Below, one piece after another: positions 35,416 through 44,886 of a DNA stretch of 64,000 nt. Source of the DNA: Chryseobacterium sp. SSA4.19 (GTDB taxonomy: Bacteria > Bacteroidota > Bacteroidia > Flavobacteriales > Weeksellaceae); contig NZ_JAKVIP010000018.1 of assembly GCF_022601875.1 (NCBI RefSeq), positions 1 to 64,000 on the forward strand. Reading direction: 5' to 3'. The notes below the pieces were generated by a model, which saw nothing but the letters and a program-made list of their open reading frames with translations, ran no database searches and was not told where the DNA came from. The number at the start of each line of letters is the position of its first letter. Position 1 is the stretch's first letter. A program made the position numbers and the translations under genes.

Positions 35416-36144
35416 ATGAGTCTGTACAACCTTATAATACAGGATAAAGAAGAGGTTTCCCTTAATGATGTTTTCCTTGCCCCGCAAAATAAGGAACAGT
35501 TTGCCCAACTGATCAAAGAGCACACGTACAGCAAAGAACTTCAGGAATACGGGCTTCCGGTGAATAATAAAATCCTGCTGCAGGGAAGCTCCGGCTGCGG
35601 AAAAACCATGACGGCAAAAGCGATTGCCCATGCGTTGGGCAGGAACATCATCATCCTGAACTTAAGCAATATCGTTTCCTCAAGGATTGGTGAAACCTCG
35701 CAGAATATCAAGATGATTTTTGATAAAGCGGCAAGGGAACGTTCAGTTCTTTTCCTTGATGAACTTGATCAGATCGGCAAATCAAGAGGAAGCGATGATA
35801 AGGATGTGGGCGAAATGAGAAGACTGGTGAATACCCTCTTGCAGCTGATAGATTATTATCCTGACAATGCCCTGCTGCTCTGTGCCACGAACCATGCAGA
35901 AATCATAGATACGGCTTTACTGAGACGTTTCCAGTTAAAAATCAACTATGGAATGCCTTCTGCAGATTTCCTGGATACGTTCTATGATAAAATTCTAGCT
36001 CAATTTCCTGAAGACCTGAGAAATATCGAAAAAAAATACGGGATTTCGTTTGCAGAAGCAAAAGATTACGCTTTCACGGTGGTGAAAGGAAACCTGATTA
36101 AAAAACTTGAAGCCGGACCGATTAAAAATAATGGTCTGTTATAA
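35416..36144 (+). CDS. AAA-type ATPase
   Basis: 242 residues from ATG 35416; a longer in-frame extension to 35272 lies inside the MarR gene and is rejected. Walker A is GSSGCGKT (57-64), Walker B LFLDELD (112-118) with D115/E116, sensor-1 CATNH (156-160) and arginines in LLRRF (170-171). It looks like a single minimal AAA domain of the classic (FtsH/katanin-like) clade, with only a short N-terminal region and no protease or membrane domain. As last gene of the MarR unit it is likely induced with the thiol proteins. Its client is unknown. Confidence 0.88.
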   Translation: MSLYNLIIQDKEEVSLNDVFLAPQNKEQFAQLIKEHTYSKELQEYGLPVNNKILLQGSSGCGKTMTAKAIAHALGRNIIILNLSNIVSSRIGETSQNIKMIFDKAARERSVLFLDELDQIGKSRGSDDKDVGEMRRLVNTLLQLIDYYPDNALLLCATNHAEIIDTALLRRFQLKINYGMPSADFLDTFYDKILAQFPEDLRNIEKKYGISFAEAKDYAFTVVKGNLIKKLEAGPIKNNGLL

Positions 36145-36217
36145 GAAAACGCTTATTCTTCATGCCATTATACTGTAACAATCTTCACGGTCATCCAACC
36201 CATATTTCAAAACCCTT

Positions 36218-36584
36218 ATGAACAAAAATCTTATTCTTTTACTGTTCCTTATTACTTCTATTACTTGCTTCAGCCAAAGTCATCAGAATGTATCGATTCA
36301 GCCGTAAGGAAAGAATTCAGCAAATTCCGGATGATGGATTGGTAATTACCGGCCTGAGAAAATTTACAGACAAAACATATGATGAAGATTCACGTAAAAA
36401 TATCGGGCTTGGCTGGGAAATCGGAAATGGTTTTATTGAAAAAAATGGAGATACTTTCGGCAACTCCAGCTTGATGCGATATTAACCTGACAGACAGGTT
36501 GTCATCGTGGTGCTTTCCAATCATCAGAACGGAAAACTGGTAAGGGATCTGATGAGTGAAATCTCTATGGAGATTATCAAATAA
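36218..36584 (+). pseudogene. remnant of a secreted serine hydrolase (beta-lactamase-like)
   Basis: The ATG at 36218 begins a signal peptide (MNKNLILLLFLITSITCFSQ). A frameshift near residue 24 leads to DSAVRKEFSKFRMMDW, typical of the mature start of class C-like serine hydrolases. The catalytic core is missing. The 3' part reads SRKNIGLGWEIGNGFIEKNG, an in-frame stop at 36483, then RQVVIVVLSNHQNGKLVRD and the final stop. Signal, mature start and C-terminus are thus present but the middle several hundred codons are lost. The identification rests on the general pattern. Confidence 0.65.
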
Positions 36585-36703
36585 AACGTATACAATAATT
36601 TGATTCTCCGTATTAATCCTAAGATTCATCGTAAACTGCAAAATATTAAATCTTACGTGATCCGATTTATATCTGTAATTTTGCGGACAACTATTGTAGA
36701 AGA

Positions 36704-38506
36704 ATGAAAACATTATTTAATTATTTAAAACCTCATAAATGGCTACTTATTTTATCACTGGTTTTAGCCACCGTGAATCAGGTATTTTCCTTATTCGGCC
36801 CTGCGATTACCGGGAATATTTTAGACCAGCTGGTAACGCATCCTAATTTTTTTGATAAACAAAAGACCTTACCCAGAAACCTGGATCAGTATCTGTACGG
36901 GACTGATATATACCATGGTGTATTTTACTTTTTGGGATTATTAATCGGAACGGCTATGGTGAGCCGGATTGCAAAGGCTTTCCAGGATTATGTGGTCAAT
37001 GTCATTACCCAGAAGTTCGGGGCCAGCATCTTTACCGACGGACTTCAGCATTCAATGGCACTGCCCTACCAGGAATTTGAAGACCAGAGAAGCGGGGAAA
37101 CCCTTTCTGTTTTAACGAAAGTACGGGAAGATTCCGTGAAATTCATTACCAATTTCATCAACATTTTCTTTGGGATCCTGGTGAGTATTATTTTCGTTTC
37201 CGTTTATGCCATCCGCCTTCATTGGTCGATTATGCCGGTGTATGTTGTCGGAATTTTTCTCATTGCGTTTATTACGAATTTATTAAGCAAAAGAATTAAA
37301 AATATCCAGAAAACGATCGTTACAGAAACCACAGGCCTTGCGGGAAGCACCACGGAAAGTCTGAGGAATATTGAGATCGTGAAAAGTTTAGGCCTGACCA
37401 AACAGGAAGTCAAGCGGCTGAATAACAATACGTATAAAATCCTTGGACTTGAGCTCAGGAAAGTAAAAAGCATCCGTTCTCTTAGCTTTATCCAGGGAAC
37501 GATGGTAAACTTCTTACAGCAAATGATTACCCTTACTCTGCTGTTCCTGATTTTCAGGAATATCGTAACTCCCGGACAATATCTTTCTCTGATGTTCTAC
37601 GGATTTTTTATTTTCGGACCCATGCAGGAAATAGGAAACATCATCATTTCCTACCGTGAGGCAGAAGCTTCGTTGAATAATTTCGATAAGCTGATGAAAA
37701 AACCGGCTGAAGAAAAACCGCATACGCCAAAATCTATTGGTGCTATTGAAGAGCTGGAATTCAAAGAGGTTTCCTTTAAGCATCAGACTGCTTCTTACAA
37801 AGCCCTGAACAGTATTTCATTCGGTGTAAAAAACGGGGAAACCATTGCATTTGTCGGTCCCAGCGGTTCAGGGAAAAGTACACTTGTTAAATTATTGGTC
37901 GGATTGTACCGTCCGAAAGAAGGCTCTATTTATTACAACCATATCAACGGAAATGAATTTGATTTTGATGAACTGAGAAACCAGATCGGATTTGTAACCC
38001 AGGATACGCAGCTTTTTGCAGGGACCATTAAAGAAAACCTGTTGTTCGTAAATCCAAACGCAACAGAAGAAGACCTGAGATTAGCTTTAAAAAAGTCCAG
38101 CAGTACGGCACTTATCGAAAGGGCGGAAAACGGTATAGATACTGTGATCGGCGAAGGCGGCTTGAAATTAAGCGGCGGCGAAAAACAGCGAATCGCCATT
38201 GCCCGGGCGTTGCTGAGAAAACCGCACCTGCTAATTTTTGATGAAGCCACTTCCGCTTTAGACAGTATTACTGAAGAAGAAATCACCACTACCATCAAGG
38301 AAATATCAGATGAAAAAGACCAGATCACTGTACTGATTGCACACCGTTTAAGCACGATCATGCATGCTGATAGAATCTACGTTCTGGAACGAGGGAAAGT
38401 GATTGAAACCGGCTCACACGAAGATTTGCTGGCATTAAAAGGACTGTACTATGCCATGTGGCGCCAGCAGATCGGAGAACGGAAGATAGTAAAACCCGGC
38501 TTATAA
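36704..38506 (+). CDS. ABC exporter, fused membrane and ATP-binding domains
   Basis: 600 residues. Six membrane helices in about 1-320, then a nucleotide-binding domain with Walker A GPSGSGKST (385-393, K391), signature LSGGEKQR from 489, Walker B IFDEAT with D513/E514, and H-loop IAHRLS. This is the MsbA/bacterial half-transporter layout, working as a homodimer. The substrate is unknown; lipid or drug export is usual. The next gene starts 16 nt after the stop, so they are co-transcribed. Confidence 0.92.
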   Translation: MKTLFNYLKPHKWLLILSLVLATVNQVFSLFGPAITGNILDQLVTHPNFFDKQKTLPRNLDQYLYGTDIYHGVFYFLGLLIGTAMVSRIAKAFQDYVVNVITQKFGASIFTDGLQHSMALPYQEFEDQRSGETLSVLTKVREDSVKFITNFINIFFGILVSIIFVSVYAIRLHWSIMPVYVVGIFLIAFITNLLSKRIKNIQKTIVTETTGLAGSTTESLRNIEIVKSLGLTKQEVKRLNNNTYKILGLELRKVKSIRSLSFIQGTMVNFLQQMITLTLLFLIFRNIVTPGQYLSLMFYGFFIFGPMQEIGNIIISYREAEASLNNFDKLMKKPAEEKPHTPKSIGAIEELEFKEVSFKHQTASYKALNSISFGVKNGETIAFVGPSGSGKSTLVKLLVGLYRPKEGSIYYNHINGNEFDFDELRNQIGFVTQDTQLFAGTIKENLLFVNPNATEEDLRLALKKSSSTALIERAENGIDTVIGEGGLKLSGGEKQRIAIARALLRKPHLLIFDEATSALDSITEEEITTTIKEISDEKDQITVLIAHRLSTIMHADRIYVLERGKVIETGSHEDLLALKGLYYAMWRQQIGERKIVKPGL

Positions 38507-38522
38507 TAAATAATACTCTACC

Positions 38523-39263
38523 ATGAAAGAAGACTTGATTCACAACCTCAACCTCATCAATAACAGAATTAAGAATGCCTGTATAAAAACAGGCAGAAAT
38601 CCTAATGAAGTTAAATTGCTGCTCGCCACCAAAACGGTTTCTGCAGAGAGAATAAAAATAGCACTGGAAAACGGAGCGACTTTAATTGCCGAAAATAAAG
38701 TCCAGGAGCTTAAAGAAAAATACGAGGATTTAAAAGATGTTTCGCACGAAAATCATTTCATTGGCCATCTTCAGACCAATAAGATCAAAGATATTTTAAA
38801 ATACGGAGTCAGCTGTGTCCAGTCTCTCGACCGCCTCGACCTTGCAGAAAAACTTAATCAGAGACTTCTCCAGGAAGGAAAAACCATTGAGGTCCTGATC
38901 CAGGTCAATACATCTGGTGAAGAAAGCAAGTTCGGTGTTCATCCTGATCAGGCTGTTGATCTTGTTAAAGACGTGGCTAAACTTCGTGCTCTAAAAATCA
39001 AAGGACTTATGACAATCGGCCTGTTCAGCGCAGAAACAGAAAAAGTAAGAGCCTGTTTCAAGCTTCTGAAAAATCTTCAGCAGGAAATCATTTCTCAAAA
39101 TATTCCGAATGTACACATGCAGGAACTTTCCATGGGCATGAGCGGTGACCTGGAAACTGCTATTGAAGAAGGTTCCACGATGGTGAGAGTAGGAACTGCT
39201 GTTTTCGGTGCGAGGATGTATCCGGATTCTTATTATTGGGATGAAAATAAAACGGTCAATTAA
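38523..39263 (+). CDS. YggS/PLPBP-family pyridoxal-phosphate homeostasis protein
   Basis: 246 residues, alanine-racemase-type TIM barrel. The PLP lysine is K37 in LLLATKTV; IAENKVQELKEKYE, HFIGHLQTNKIK, SGEESKFGV, LSMGMSGDLETAI and the final STMVRVGTAVFG are all family signatures. It has no enzymatic activity in known members but buffers PLP and affects amino acid balance. It shares a transcript with the ABC exporter. Confidence 0.94.
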   Translation: MKEDLIHNLNLINNRIKNACIKTGRNPNEVKLLLATKTVSAERIKIALENGATLIAENKVQELKEKYEDLKDVSHENHFIGHLQTNKIKDILKYGVSCVQSLDRLDLAEKLNQRLLQEGKTIEVLIQVNTSGEESKFGVHPDQAVDLVKDVAKLRALKIKGLMTIGLFSAETEKVRACFKLLKNLQQEIISQNIPNVHMQELSMGMSGDLETAIEEGSTMVRVGTAVFGARMYPDSYYWDENKTVN

Positions 39264-39314
39264 TTCGTATGTTTATATAACTCAACAAATTGAATTTCAA
39301 AATCCATATGTTGA

Positions 39315-39689
39315 ATGATTCATGAAATTGTCGTCCGTTATACTATTAATAATTTTGACTCCTGTTCCAAAAAATATACGGGTAAGGTAAATTTCAAAAC
39401 ATGTATTATCCATTATCCTCTTCATGATGAAGAAAAGGAAAGAAAGCTTTATCGAGATCATCACATTCCCAATAAATGTGAATATGAATCTGCAATACAA
39501 AAGCTAGTTCTTTGCCTTTGCGAAAAATATATTCAAAAACCCGATGAAGAAATTAAAGGAAAAATTATAGAAATCTATGAAGCCAATTTTGATTATTATC
39601 ATAGAGAAGTTTCCTTTAAAAAAGTGAATTTTGATTCTATTTTAATCAACAGAAAAGAAATTTTTAATTCTAAAATTTTAGTTGATTAA
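39315..39689 (+). CDS. uncharacterised small protein (124 residues)
   Basis: No signal peptide or membrane helix. It has several scattered cysteines and histidines (DSCSKKY, FKTCIIHYPLHDEE, LCLCEKY) and a charged C-terminal half. I do not recognise a family. Base use is AT-rich like the surrounding DNA. It stands between the PLP-homeostasis gene and a DUF2695 gene on the same strand, with gaps of 51 and 113 bp. Confidence 0.5.
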   Translation: MIHEIVVRYTINNFDSCSKKYTGKVNFKTCIIHYPLHDEEKERKLYRDHHIPNKCEYESAIQKLVLCLCEKYIQKPDEEIKGKIIEIYEANFDYYHREVSFKKVNFDSILINRKEIFNSKILVD

Positions 39690-39802
39690 TGTCATTGCGA
39701 ATACTTTTAGTGAAGATTTGAAATTCATACTCGCTACTCTAAACTAATATAAACTTACTGTATATTAACAATGTTAAAACTAAAACTTTATTCCGTATAA
39801 AT

Positions 39803-40102
39803 ATGCCTGACAAAAACGAAATTGGACGACGAAAACAAATCAAAAGAGAGCTTATAGAAAAAGCAAATCTTGAATTTGAGCAAAGTCTCCCTATTTCACG
39901 TGAACGTTTTAAAATGCTTTTTGATTTTCTGGATGAACATTTGTCAGAAAATGGATGTGATGATACACTTACGCTAACCAGAAATTTTTTGGAAGAGAAT
40001 CAAATTATAAATGCAGAAAAAGTTATCGGTTGGCTTAATGAAAATGGTGGATATTGTGACTGCGAAGTTTTGTATAATGTTGAAGAACAATTTGAAATTT
40101 GA
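39803..40102 (+). CDS. DUF2695 family protein
   Basis: 99 residues. The family signature is clear: a charged N-terminal helix, then FDFLDEHLSENGCDDTLTLT, and a C-terminal VIGWLNENGGYCDCEVLYNV with a CxC. No function is known for DUF2695. It is cytosolic by prediction. These small proteins often occur as isolated genes in accessory regions. Confidence 0.75.
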   Translation: MPDKNEIGRRKQIKRELIEKANLEFEQSLPISRERFKMLFDFLDEHLSENGCDDTLTLTRNFLEENQIINAEKVIGWLNENGGYCDCEVLYNVEEQFEI

Positions 40103-40591
40103 TTGCCTATTAATTCTTTTAGCATTATCAGAATAATCTGACCTATCAATAATTCCCCACTTCATTTTGTGAATATTTCATATCTTACCACAAAGTTATA
40201 GAAGTACTTATTTTACAACATTTAAAAATGAATAACAGTGGCTTTTATTTTAATAATTTAAAAAAATGAGAATAAGATATTTGGTTATGAATTGATTTCC
40301 TGAAAAAATTCTGATCAGACCATGCGTTTTAAAACTGGCCGTCCTTTTGCGGCAGGAGCCATGTACTCTATGTTTAGGTTCTATAATTATCTCAAAACCA
40401 ATCTTTAAATAATGACTGGCCTAATAGCTTAGGAATTAACAATGATGATAAAAGCATATGTTATGAAGGCTACAATATGCCTTTTAAAAACAATGGTTTT
40501 ATGATGTTGTGTTAGACATAATCGTCAAAAGTACACCTGTATGCAGTATCAAATTGTCTGATAAATAAAAAACTACAAATGCTAAACAAAA
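40103..40591. other. intergenic with possible gene remnants
   Basis: AT-rich stretch of about 490 bp. It holds two short protein-like frames in different phases: 40322-40408 (MRFKTGRPFAAGAMYSMFRF...) and 40411-40515 (NDWPNSLGINNDDKSICYEG...). They may be pieces of one frameshifted gene. No family recognised. Confidence 0.3.
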
Positions 40592-40617
40592 AATCCCTTT
40601 CATCACTGAAAGGGATT
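40592..40617 (-). terminator. terminator of gcvP
   Basis: AATCCCTTTCA (40592-40602), loop TCAC, TGAAAGGGATT (40607-40617), an exact inverted repeat followed on the minus strand by a T-run. It lies 22 nt after the gcvP stop. Confidence 0.88.
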
Positions 40618-40639
40618 GATTATATCTTAGAACTGATAC

Positions 40640-43498
40640 TTACATATACGCTTCAATCGGCTCACACGTACAAACCAGGTTTCGGTCTCCGTACGCTTCA
40701 TCCACTCTGGAAACGGAAGCAAAAAACTTGTGGTCTCTTACCCACTCCAATGGATAGGCTGCTTTTTCTCTGCTGTATGGCTTATCCCAAGAATCAGAGA
40801 TGACCAATTGCTCAGTGTGAGGAGCATTTTTCAATACGTTATTGGCAGTATCAGCTTCCCCGTTGGCAATCTCATCAATCTCATGTTTGATTGCAATCAA
40901 TGCTTCAGCAAAACGGTCGATTTCTGATTTGCTTTCAGATTCCGTAGGCTCAATCATTAAGGTACCTGCCACCGGGAAAGAAACCGTTGGTGCATGGAAA
41001 CCGTAATCCATCAATCGCTTCGCTACATCAGCCACTTCAATACCTAATGACTTGAACTGTCGGAAGTCTACGATACATTCGTGAGCTACTTTCCCATTTT
41101 CGTTTGAATATAAAATCGGAAAATGTTCTGCTAAGATTTCTTTTAAATAATTGGCATTCAGGATCGCATGCTCAGTCGCTTTCTTTAATCCTGAAGTTCC
41201 CAGCATTTTAATATATGCATAAGAAATATTCAGGATCAATCCTGAACCGTAAGGCGCCGCAGAAATTCCGTCAATCGCTTCTTTCGCACCGATTCTGATA
41301 TTGGCATTCGAAGGTAAAAAAGGAACTAGGTGTTTCGCAACACAAATCGGGCCTACTCCAGGTCCACCGCCTCCATGAGGAATGGCGAAAGTTTTGTGAA
41401 GATTCAGGTGACAAACATCTGCCCCGATATTTCCAGGACTTGTATATCCTACCTGAGCGTTCATATTGGCACCATCCATATATACTTGTCCGCCATGTTG
41501 GTGGATCAATGCTGTAATTTCTTTAATGTTGGCATCAAAGAACCCGTACGTTGACGGATACGTGATCATTACACAAGATAAGTTTTCAGAATGCTGTTCG
41601 GTTTTTGCCTTTAGGTCTTCGAAATCGATTTCTCCGTTTTCAAGGTTCTTCACCACTACAATTTTCATTCCCGCCATGGCTGCAGAAGCCGGATTGGTTC
41701 CGTGTGCCGACTGAGGAATCAATACGACATTTCTGTGGCCTTCACCTCTTGAAATGTGATATTCGCGGATCACCATCAATCCTGCGTATTCTCCCTGTGC
41801 TCCAGAATTCGGCTGAAGAGAAGTTCCTGCGAAACCTGTAATCTCTGCCAGATCTTTTTCCAGTTCTCGGATCATTTCCTGATAACCTCCTGCCTGGTCT
41901 ACCGGAACAAAAGGATGAATAGCTCCCCAGTTGTCCCATGAAAGCGGAAGCATTTGAGTCGCTGCATTCAGTTTCATTGTACAAGATCCTAAAGAAATCA
42001 TTGAATGTGTCAATGATAAATCTTTTCTTTCCAGACGCTTGATGTAACGCATCAGCTCTGTCTCCGTATGGTATTTGTTGAATACCTGCTCTGTAAGAAT
42101 TTCGTCTTTTCTCAGATTTTCTTCAGGAATGCTGTATCCTTCTTTAATTTCAAGTTTAAAAGTCTGCTTATCAATAAACTGAGCGAAAGAAGCCATCAGA
42201 TAATTCAGTTTATCCAAAGTCGTGCTTTCGTTAATGGCAATGCTCACCACACCTTCCGTGAAATAGTTCAGGTTCAATTTATGATCAAGCATCATTCTCA
42301 TTAATCTTCCTTTTTCATCCTCGCTCAGCATAATCTTTACCGTGTCGAAGATCGGCTCTTCTACTGTCTGATATCCTAATGCTTTAAGACCGTTTTTCAA
42401 AGCATTGGCTTTAAAGTGAATCTGGTCAGCGATATAGTTCAATCCTTTCGGACCATGATAAACAGCATACATTCCGGCCATTACCGCCAAAAGAACCTGT
42501 GCTGTACAGATGTTTGAAGTTGCTCTTTCCCTTTTAATATGCTGTTCTCTGGTCTGCAAAGCCATTCTTAATGCACGTTTTCCGTACATATCCTGGGAAA
42601 CCCCGATGATTCTTCCCGGAATATCCCTTTTGTAATCTTCTTTACAAGAGAAAAATGCAGCGTGAGGACCTCCGTACCCTAATGGAATACCAAATCTCTG
42701 CGTCGTTCCAACGGCACAATCAGCGCCCATGGACGCAGGAGATTTCAGTTTAACCAACGCCATAGGATCACAGGCGACAACCACCTGAAGATCCAGCTTT
42801 TTGTATTCAGTGATATCTTCCGTATAATCTAAAACAATTCCGTTTTTGCCAGGGTATTGTAATAAAACACCATAATAAGAACCGTCCAGCTCATGGGTTT
42901 TATGATCTCCTTCCACGATTTCTATTTCCAACCCTTCAGCTTTCGTTTTTAAAACAGAAACTGTCTGAGGCAATACCAAATCGGAAACGAAGAATTTATT
43001 GGCACCTGCTTTCTTCTGGTCTTTTGTTCTGTTATTGAAGAACATGTGCATGGCTTCTGCAGCCGCTGTAGACTCATCCAACAATGAAGCGTTTGCCAAA
43101 GCAAAACCCGTCAAATCACACACTACAGTCTGGAAATTTAGAAGAGCTTCCAGTCTTCCCTGTGCAATTTCTGCCTGGTAAGGGGTATAAGCAGTGTACC
43201 AGCTTGGGTTTTCAAAGATATTTCTCTGAATCGCTGACGGCAATAGCGTATTATGATATCCAAAACCGATATAGCTTGTATAATCAGTATTCTTGGATGC
43301 CAGTTCCTTTGAATGGATCAGCATTTCGTATTCCGAGAGCGGTTCTGAAATTTTAAGATCCTTTTCTAAACGGATAGAAGAAGGAATGGTCTGAGAAATA
43401 AGCTCTTCGATGCTTGAAACGCCCACTTTCTCCAGCATTGCCTGTTTATCGGATTCACTCAGGGAAATGTGGCGGCTCACAAACTGTTCTGTATTCAT
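40640..43498 (-). CDS. gcvP: glycine dehydrogenase (decarboxylating), P protein
   Basis: 952 residues, a full-length single-chain P protein. The N-terminal half has SYIGFGYHNTLLP and PYQAEIAQGRLEALLNFQT; the C-terminal half holds the active-site segment CHLNLHKTFAIPHGGGGPG with PLP lysine K702. It decarboxylates glycine and passes the aminomethyl group to the H protein of the glycine cleavage system. No other gcv gene is nearby, as is common in flavobacteria. It appears monocistronic with its own terminator. Confidence 0.97.
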   Translation of the reverse strand: MNTEQFVSRHISLSESDKQAMLEKVGVSSIEELISQTIPSSIRLEKDLKISEPLSEYEMLIHSKELASKNTDYTSYIGFGYHNTLLPSAIQRNIFENPSWYTAYTPYQAEIAQGRLEALLNFQTVVCDLTGFALANASLLDESTAAAEAMHMFFNNRTKDQKKAGANKFFVSDLVLPQTVSVLKTKAEGLEIEIVEGDHKTHELDGSYYGVLLQYPGKNGIVLDYTEDITEYKKLDLQVVVACDPMALVKLKSPASMGADCAVGTTQRFGIPLGYGGPHAAFFSCKEDYKRDIPGRIIGVSQDMYGKRALRMALQTREQHIKRERATSNICTAQVLLAVMAGMYAVYHGPKGLNYIADQIHFKANALKNGLKALGYQTVEEPIFDTVKIMLSEDEKGRLMRMMLDHKLNLNYFTEGVVSIAINESTTLDKLNYLMASFAQFIDKQTFKLEIKEGYSIPEENLRKDEILTEQVFNKYHTETELMRYIKRLERKDLSLTHSMISLGSCTMKLNAATQMLPLSWDNWGAIHPFVPVDQAGGYQEMIRELEKDLAEITGFAGTSLQPNSGAQGEYAGLMVIREYHISRGEGHRNVVLIPQSAHGTNPASAAMAGMKIVVVKNLENGEIDFEDLKAKTEQHSENLSCVMITYPSTYGFFDANIKEITALIHQHGGQVYMDGANMNAQVGYTSPGNIGADVCHLNLHKTFAIPHGGGGPGVGPICVAKHLVPFLPSNANIRIGAKEAIDGISAAPYGSGLILNISYAYIKMLGTSGLKKATEHAILNANYLKEILAEHFPILYSNENGKVAHECIVDFRQFKSLGIEVADVAKRLMDYGFHAPTVSFPVAGTLMIEPTESESKSEIDRFAEALIAIKHEIDEIANGEADTANNVLKNAPHTEQLVISDSWDKPYSREKAAYPLEWVRDHKFFASVSRVDEAYGDRNLVCTCEPIEAYM

Positions 43499-43864
43499 TT
43501 TTTATATTAGATTTTATTGTAAAAAAGATGGGTAAAATTACGATTTTTTAGAAAAATCTGCAAGCAACATAAAATCATAAACAATTCAGTATATAAATTA
43601 TGTACATCTTACTATTAACAGGTTTTTATTATTATTTTAACTATTAAAGCAGTTAAAATAACTTTTTTTAATAAATAAAGATCAATTTAGAAATATGTTT
43701 TTTTTGTTAAAATGATAATTGTTTTAACTGATGGAATTGATTTTCACCTCAAAGATTTTACAATTTTATATGAAATATTTGAATCATAAACGTAGCATCA
43801 AATTCCTGATAATCAAAATATAATTATTTATACCATTTTATTATCTGTATTTATTCTAAATTAA
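43499..43864. other. intergenic, AT-rich, no gene seen
   Basis: Divergent region between gcvP and the small Cys/Lys-rich gene. Long A/T runs and no convincing frame. It should contain both promoters. Confidence 0.5.
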
Positions 43865-43872
43865 TATATTTG
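43865..43872 (+). promoter_or_regulatory. -7 element immediately before a small gene
   Basis: TATATTTG matches TAnnTTTG and ends only 4 nt before ATG 43877, so the message would be leaderless or start inside the first codons, favouring the second ATG at 43883. Confidence 0.5.
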
Positions 43873-43876
43873 CAAT

Positions 43877-44032
43877 ATGAATATGATCATTCCTTTCAAA
43901 GTCCCGCCTTTGGCTCCTGCATTTTCTATCCATACTGAAGAAATATACTGTGGTGAAAAAAAATCCTGCTGTAAAAAATTCAAAAAAGGAAAAAGGTGCA
44001 AAAAATGTCCCGGCAATAAGAAACTGTCGTAA
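43877..44032 (+). CDS. 51-residue Cys/Lys-rich small protein
   Basis: The frame from ATG 43877 (or 43883) to TAA 44030 reads MNMIIPFKVPPLAPAFSIHT, a short middle, then YCGEKKSCCKKFKKGKRCKK and CPGNKKLS. Five cysteines lie in the basic C-terminal half in C-x5-CC-x8-C-x2-C spacing, suited to zinc or an Fe-S cluster. A consensus promoter core lies just upstream. The stop is only 2 nt from the stop of the convergent J-domain gene. I recall similar lysine/cysteine-rich small proteins in other flavobacteria, but no function. Confidence 0.6.
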   Translation: MNMIIPFKVPPLAPAFSIHTEEIYCGEKKSCCKKFKKGKRCKKCPGNKKLS

Positions 44033-44034
44033 GA

Positions 44035-44679
44035 CTATAGAGCTTTCAGTAGAAAATATATTGCTGCCATAAGCAATACAACAGCCACAAAGATTCGTAT
44101 CATTTTAGGCTGCCCTTTCGGATTTGCCATAGTGCCCGGCTGTGGTTTAAATAACTCTTCTGCCCTATCTTTAAATTTTTCTGTCGTACTGTCAAAAACT
44201 TCGGTAATCGTGATTCCCTGAACAGCTGTTTTATGTAATAATGAGTTGGTCGCGTGGAGAAGAACCTGAAATTTCCCGTCTTTAAATTCAGTAATTTTAA
44301 AAATTCTCTCACCATATGGTTTTTCCAGCCCGAAAGGCAGTACTTTTACCACATCTGCATTCTGGGTCTGCCAGCTGATGATAATCTCCTCGCCTTTTTT
44401 CGCATGCACTTTATTCGCCGTAAAGTTCTTTATAGAAGGCGGGATATTGTATCGAAAACTTTTCTGATGGCTTTCCAGGTTCTGGTCGTAGGAATATCTC
44501 CTGCTTTTATCACTCAGCGTTTCATAGGCTTCCTGAATCTCCCGGAATCGGTCCGCAAAAAAGTCATCATTTTCATTCTTGTCAGGATGATATTTCAGAG
44601 ACAGTTTCCGATAAGCTTTTTTGACGTCTTCTTCCGAAGCATCATGCGAAATACCGAGAAAATAGTAGTAGTCTTTCAT
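44035..44679 (-). CDS. J-domain protein with a C-terminal membrane anchor
   Basis: 214 residues from ATG 44679, which begins [20 protein letters not shown]; upstream in-frame codons to 44769 lack the J-domain pattern and are rejected. The J domain (1-65) has the HPD motif in [11 protein letters not shown]. The middle (about 80-170) is a beta-rich domain ([20 protein letters not shown]), and the last 20 residues form a membrane helix ([16 protein letters not shown]). There is no Gly/Phe or zinc-finger region, so this is a class C co-chaperone that recruits DnaK to the membrane. Specific client unknown. Confidence 0.88.
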   Translation of the reverse strand: MKDYYYFLGISHDASEEDVKKAYRKLSLKYHPDKNENDDFFADRFREIQEAYETLSDKSRRYSYDQNLESHQKSFRYNIPPSIKNFTANKVHAKKGEEIIISWQTQNADVVKVLPFGLEKPYGERIFKITEFKDGKFQVLLHATNSLLHKTAVQGITITEVFDSTTEKFKDRAEELFKPQPGTMANPKGQPKMIRIFVAVVLLMAAIYFLLKAL

Positions 44680-44821
44680 TGAAGATGACAAAAATAAGGA
44701 TTTTATTTTTTGTTCTTTACGATCCACTAAAATAATGTCGTGATTTTTGCTATGATGGTGTAAATACAAGTATCAGAGCTTACTGATAATAATGATATGA
44801 TTGTTTGTAGAATTTAAAAAA

Positions 44822-44856
44822 GTCCGGGTCAGGAAGCTTCGCTTCCTGACCCGGAC
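44822..44856 (-). terminator. strong palindromic terminator
   Basis: GTCCGGGTCAGGAAGC (44822-44837), loop TTC, exact reverse complement (44841-44856). On the minus strand a T-run follows. It ends the sigma-factor transcript and isolates the J-domain gene. Confidence 0.85.
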
Positions 44857-44886
44857 AAACAATTTCAATTGATTTAATTCTTGTGG

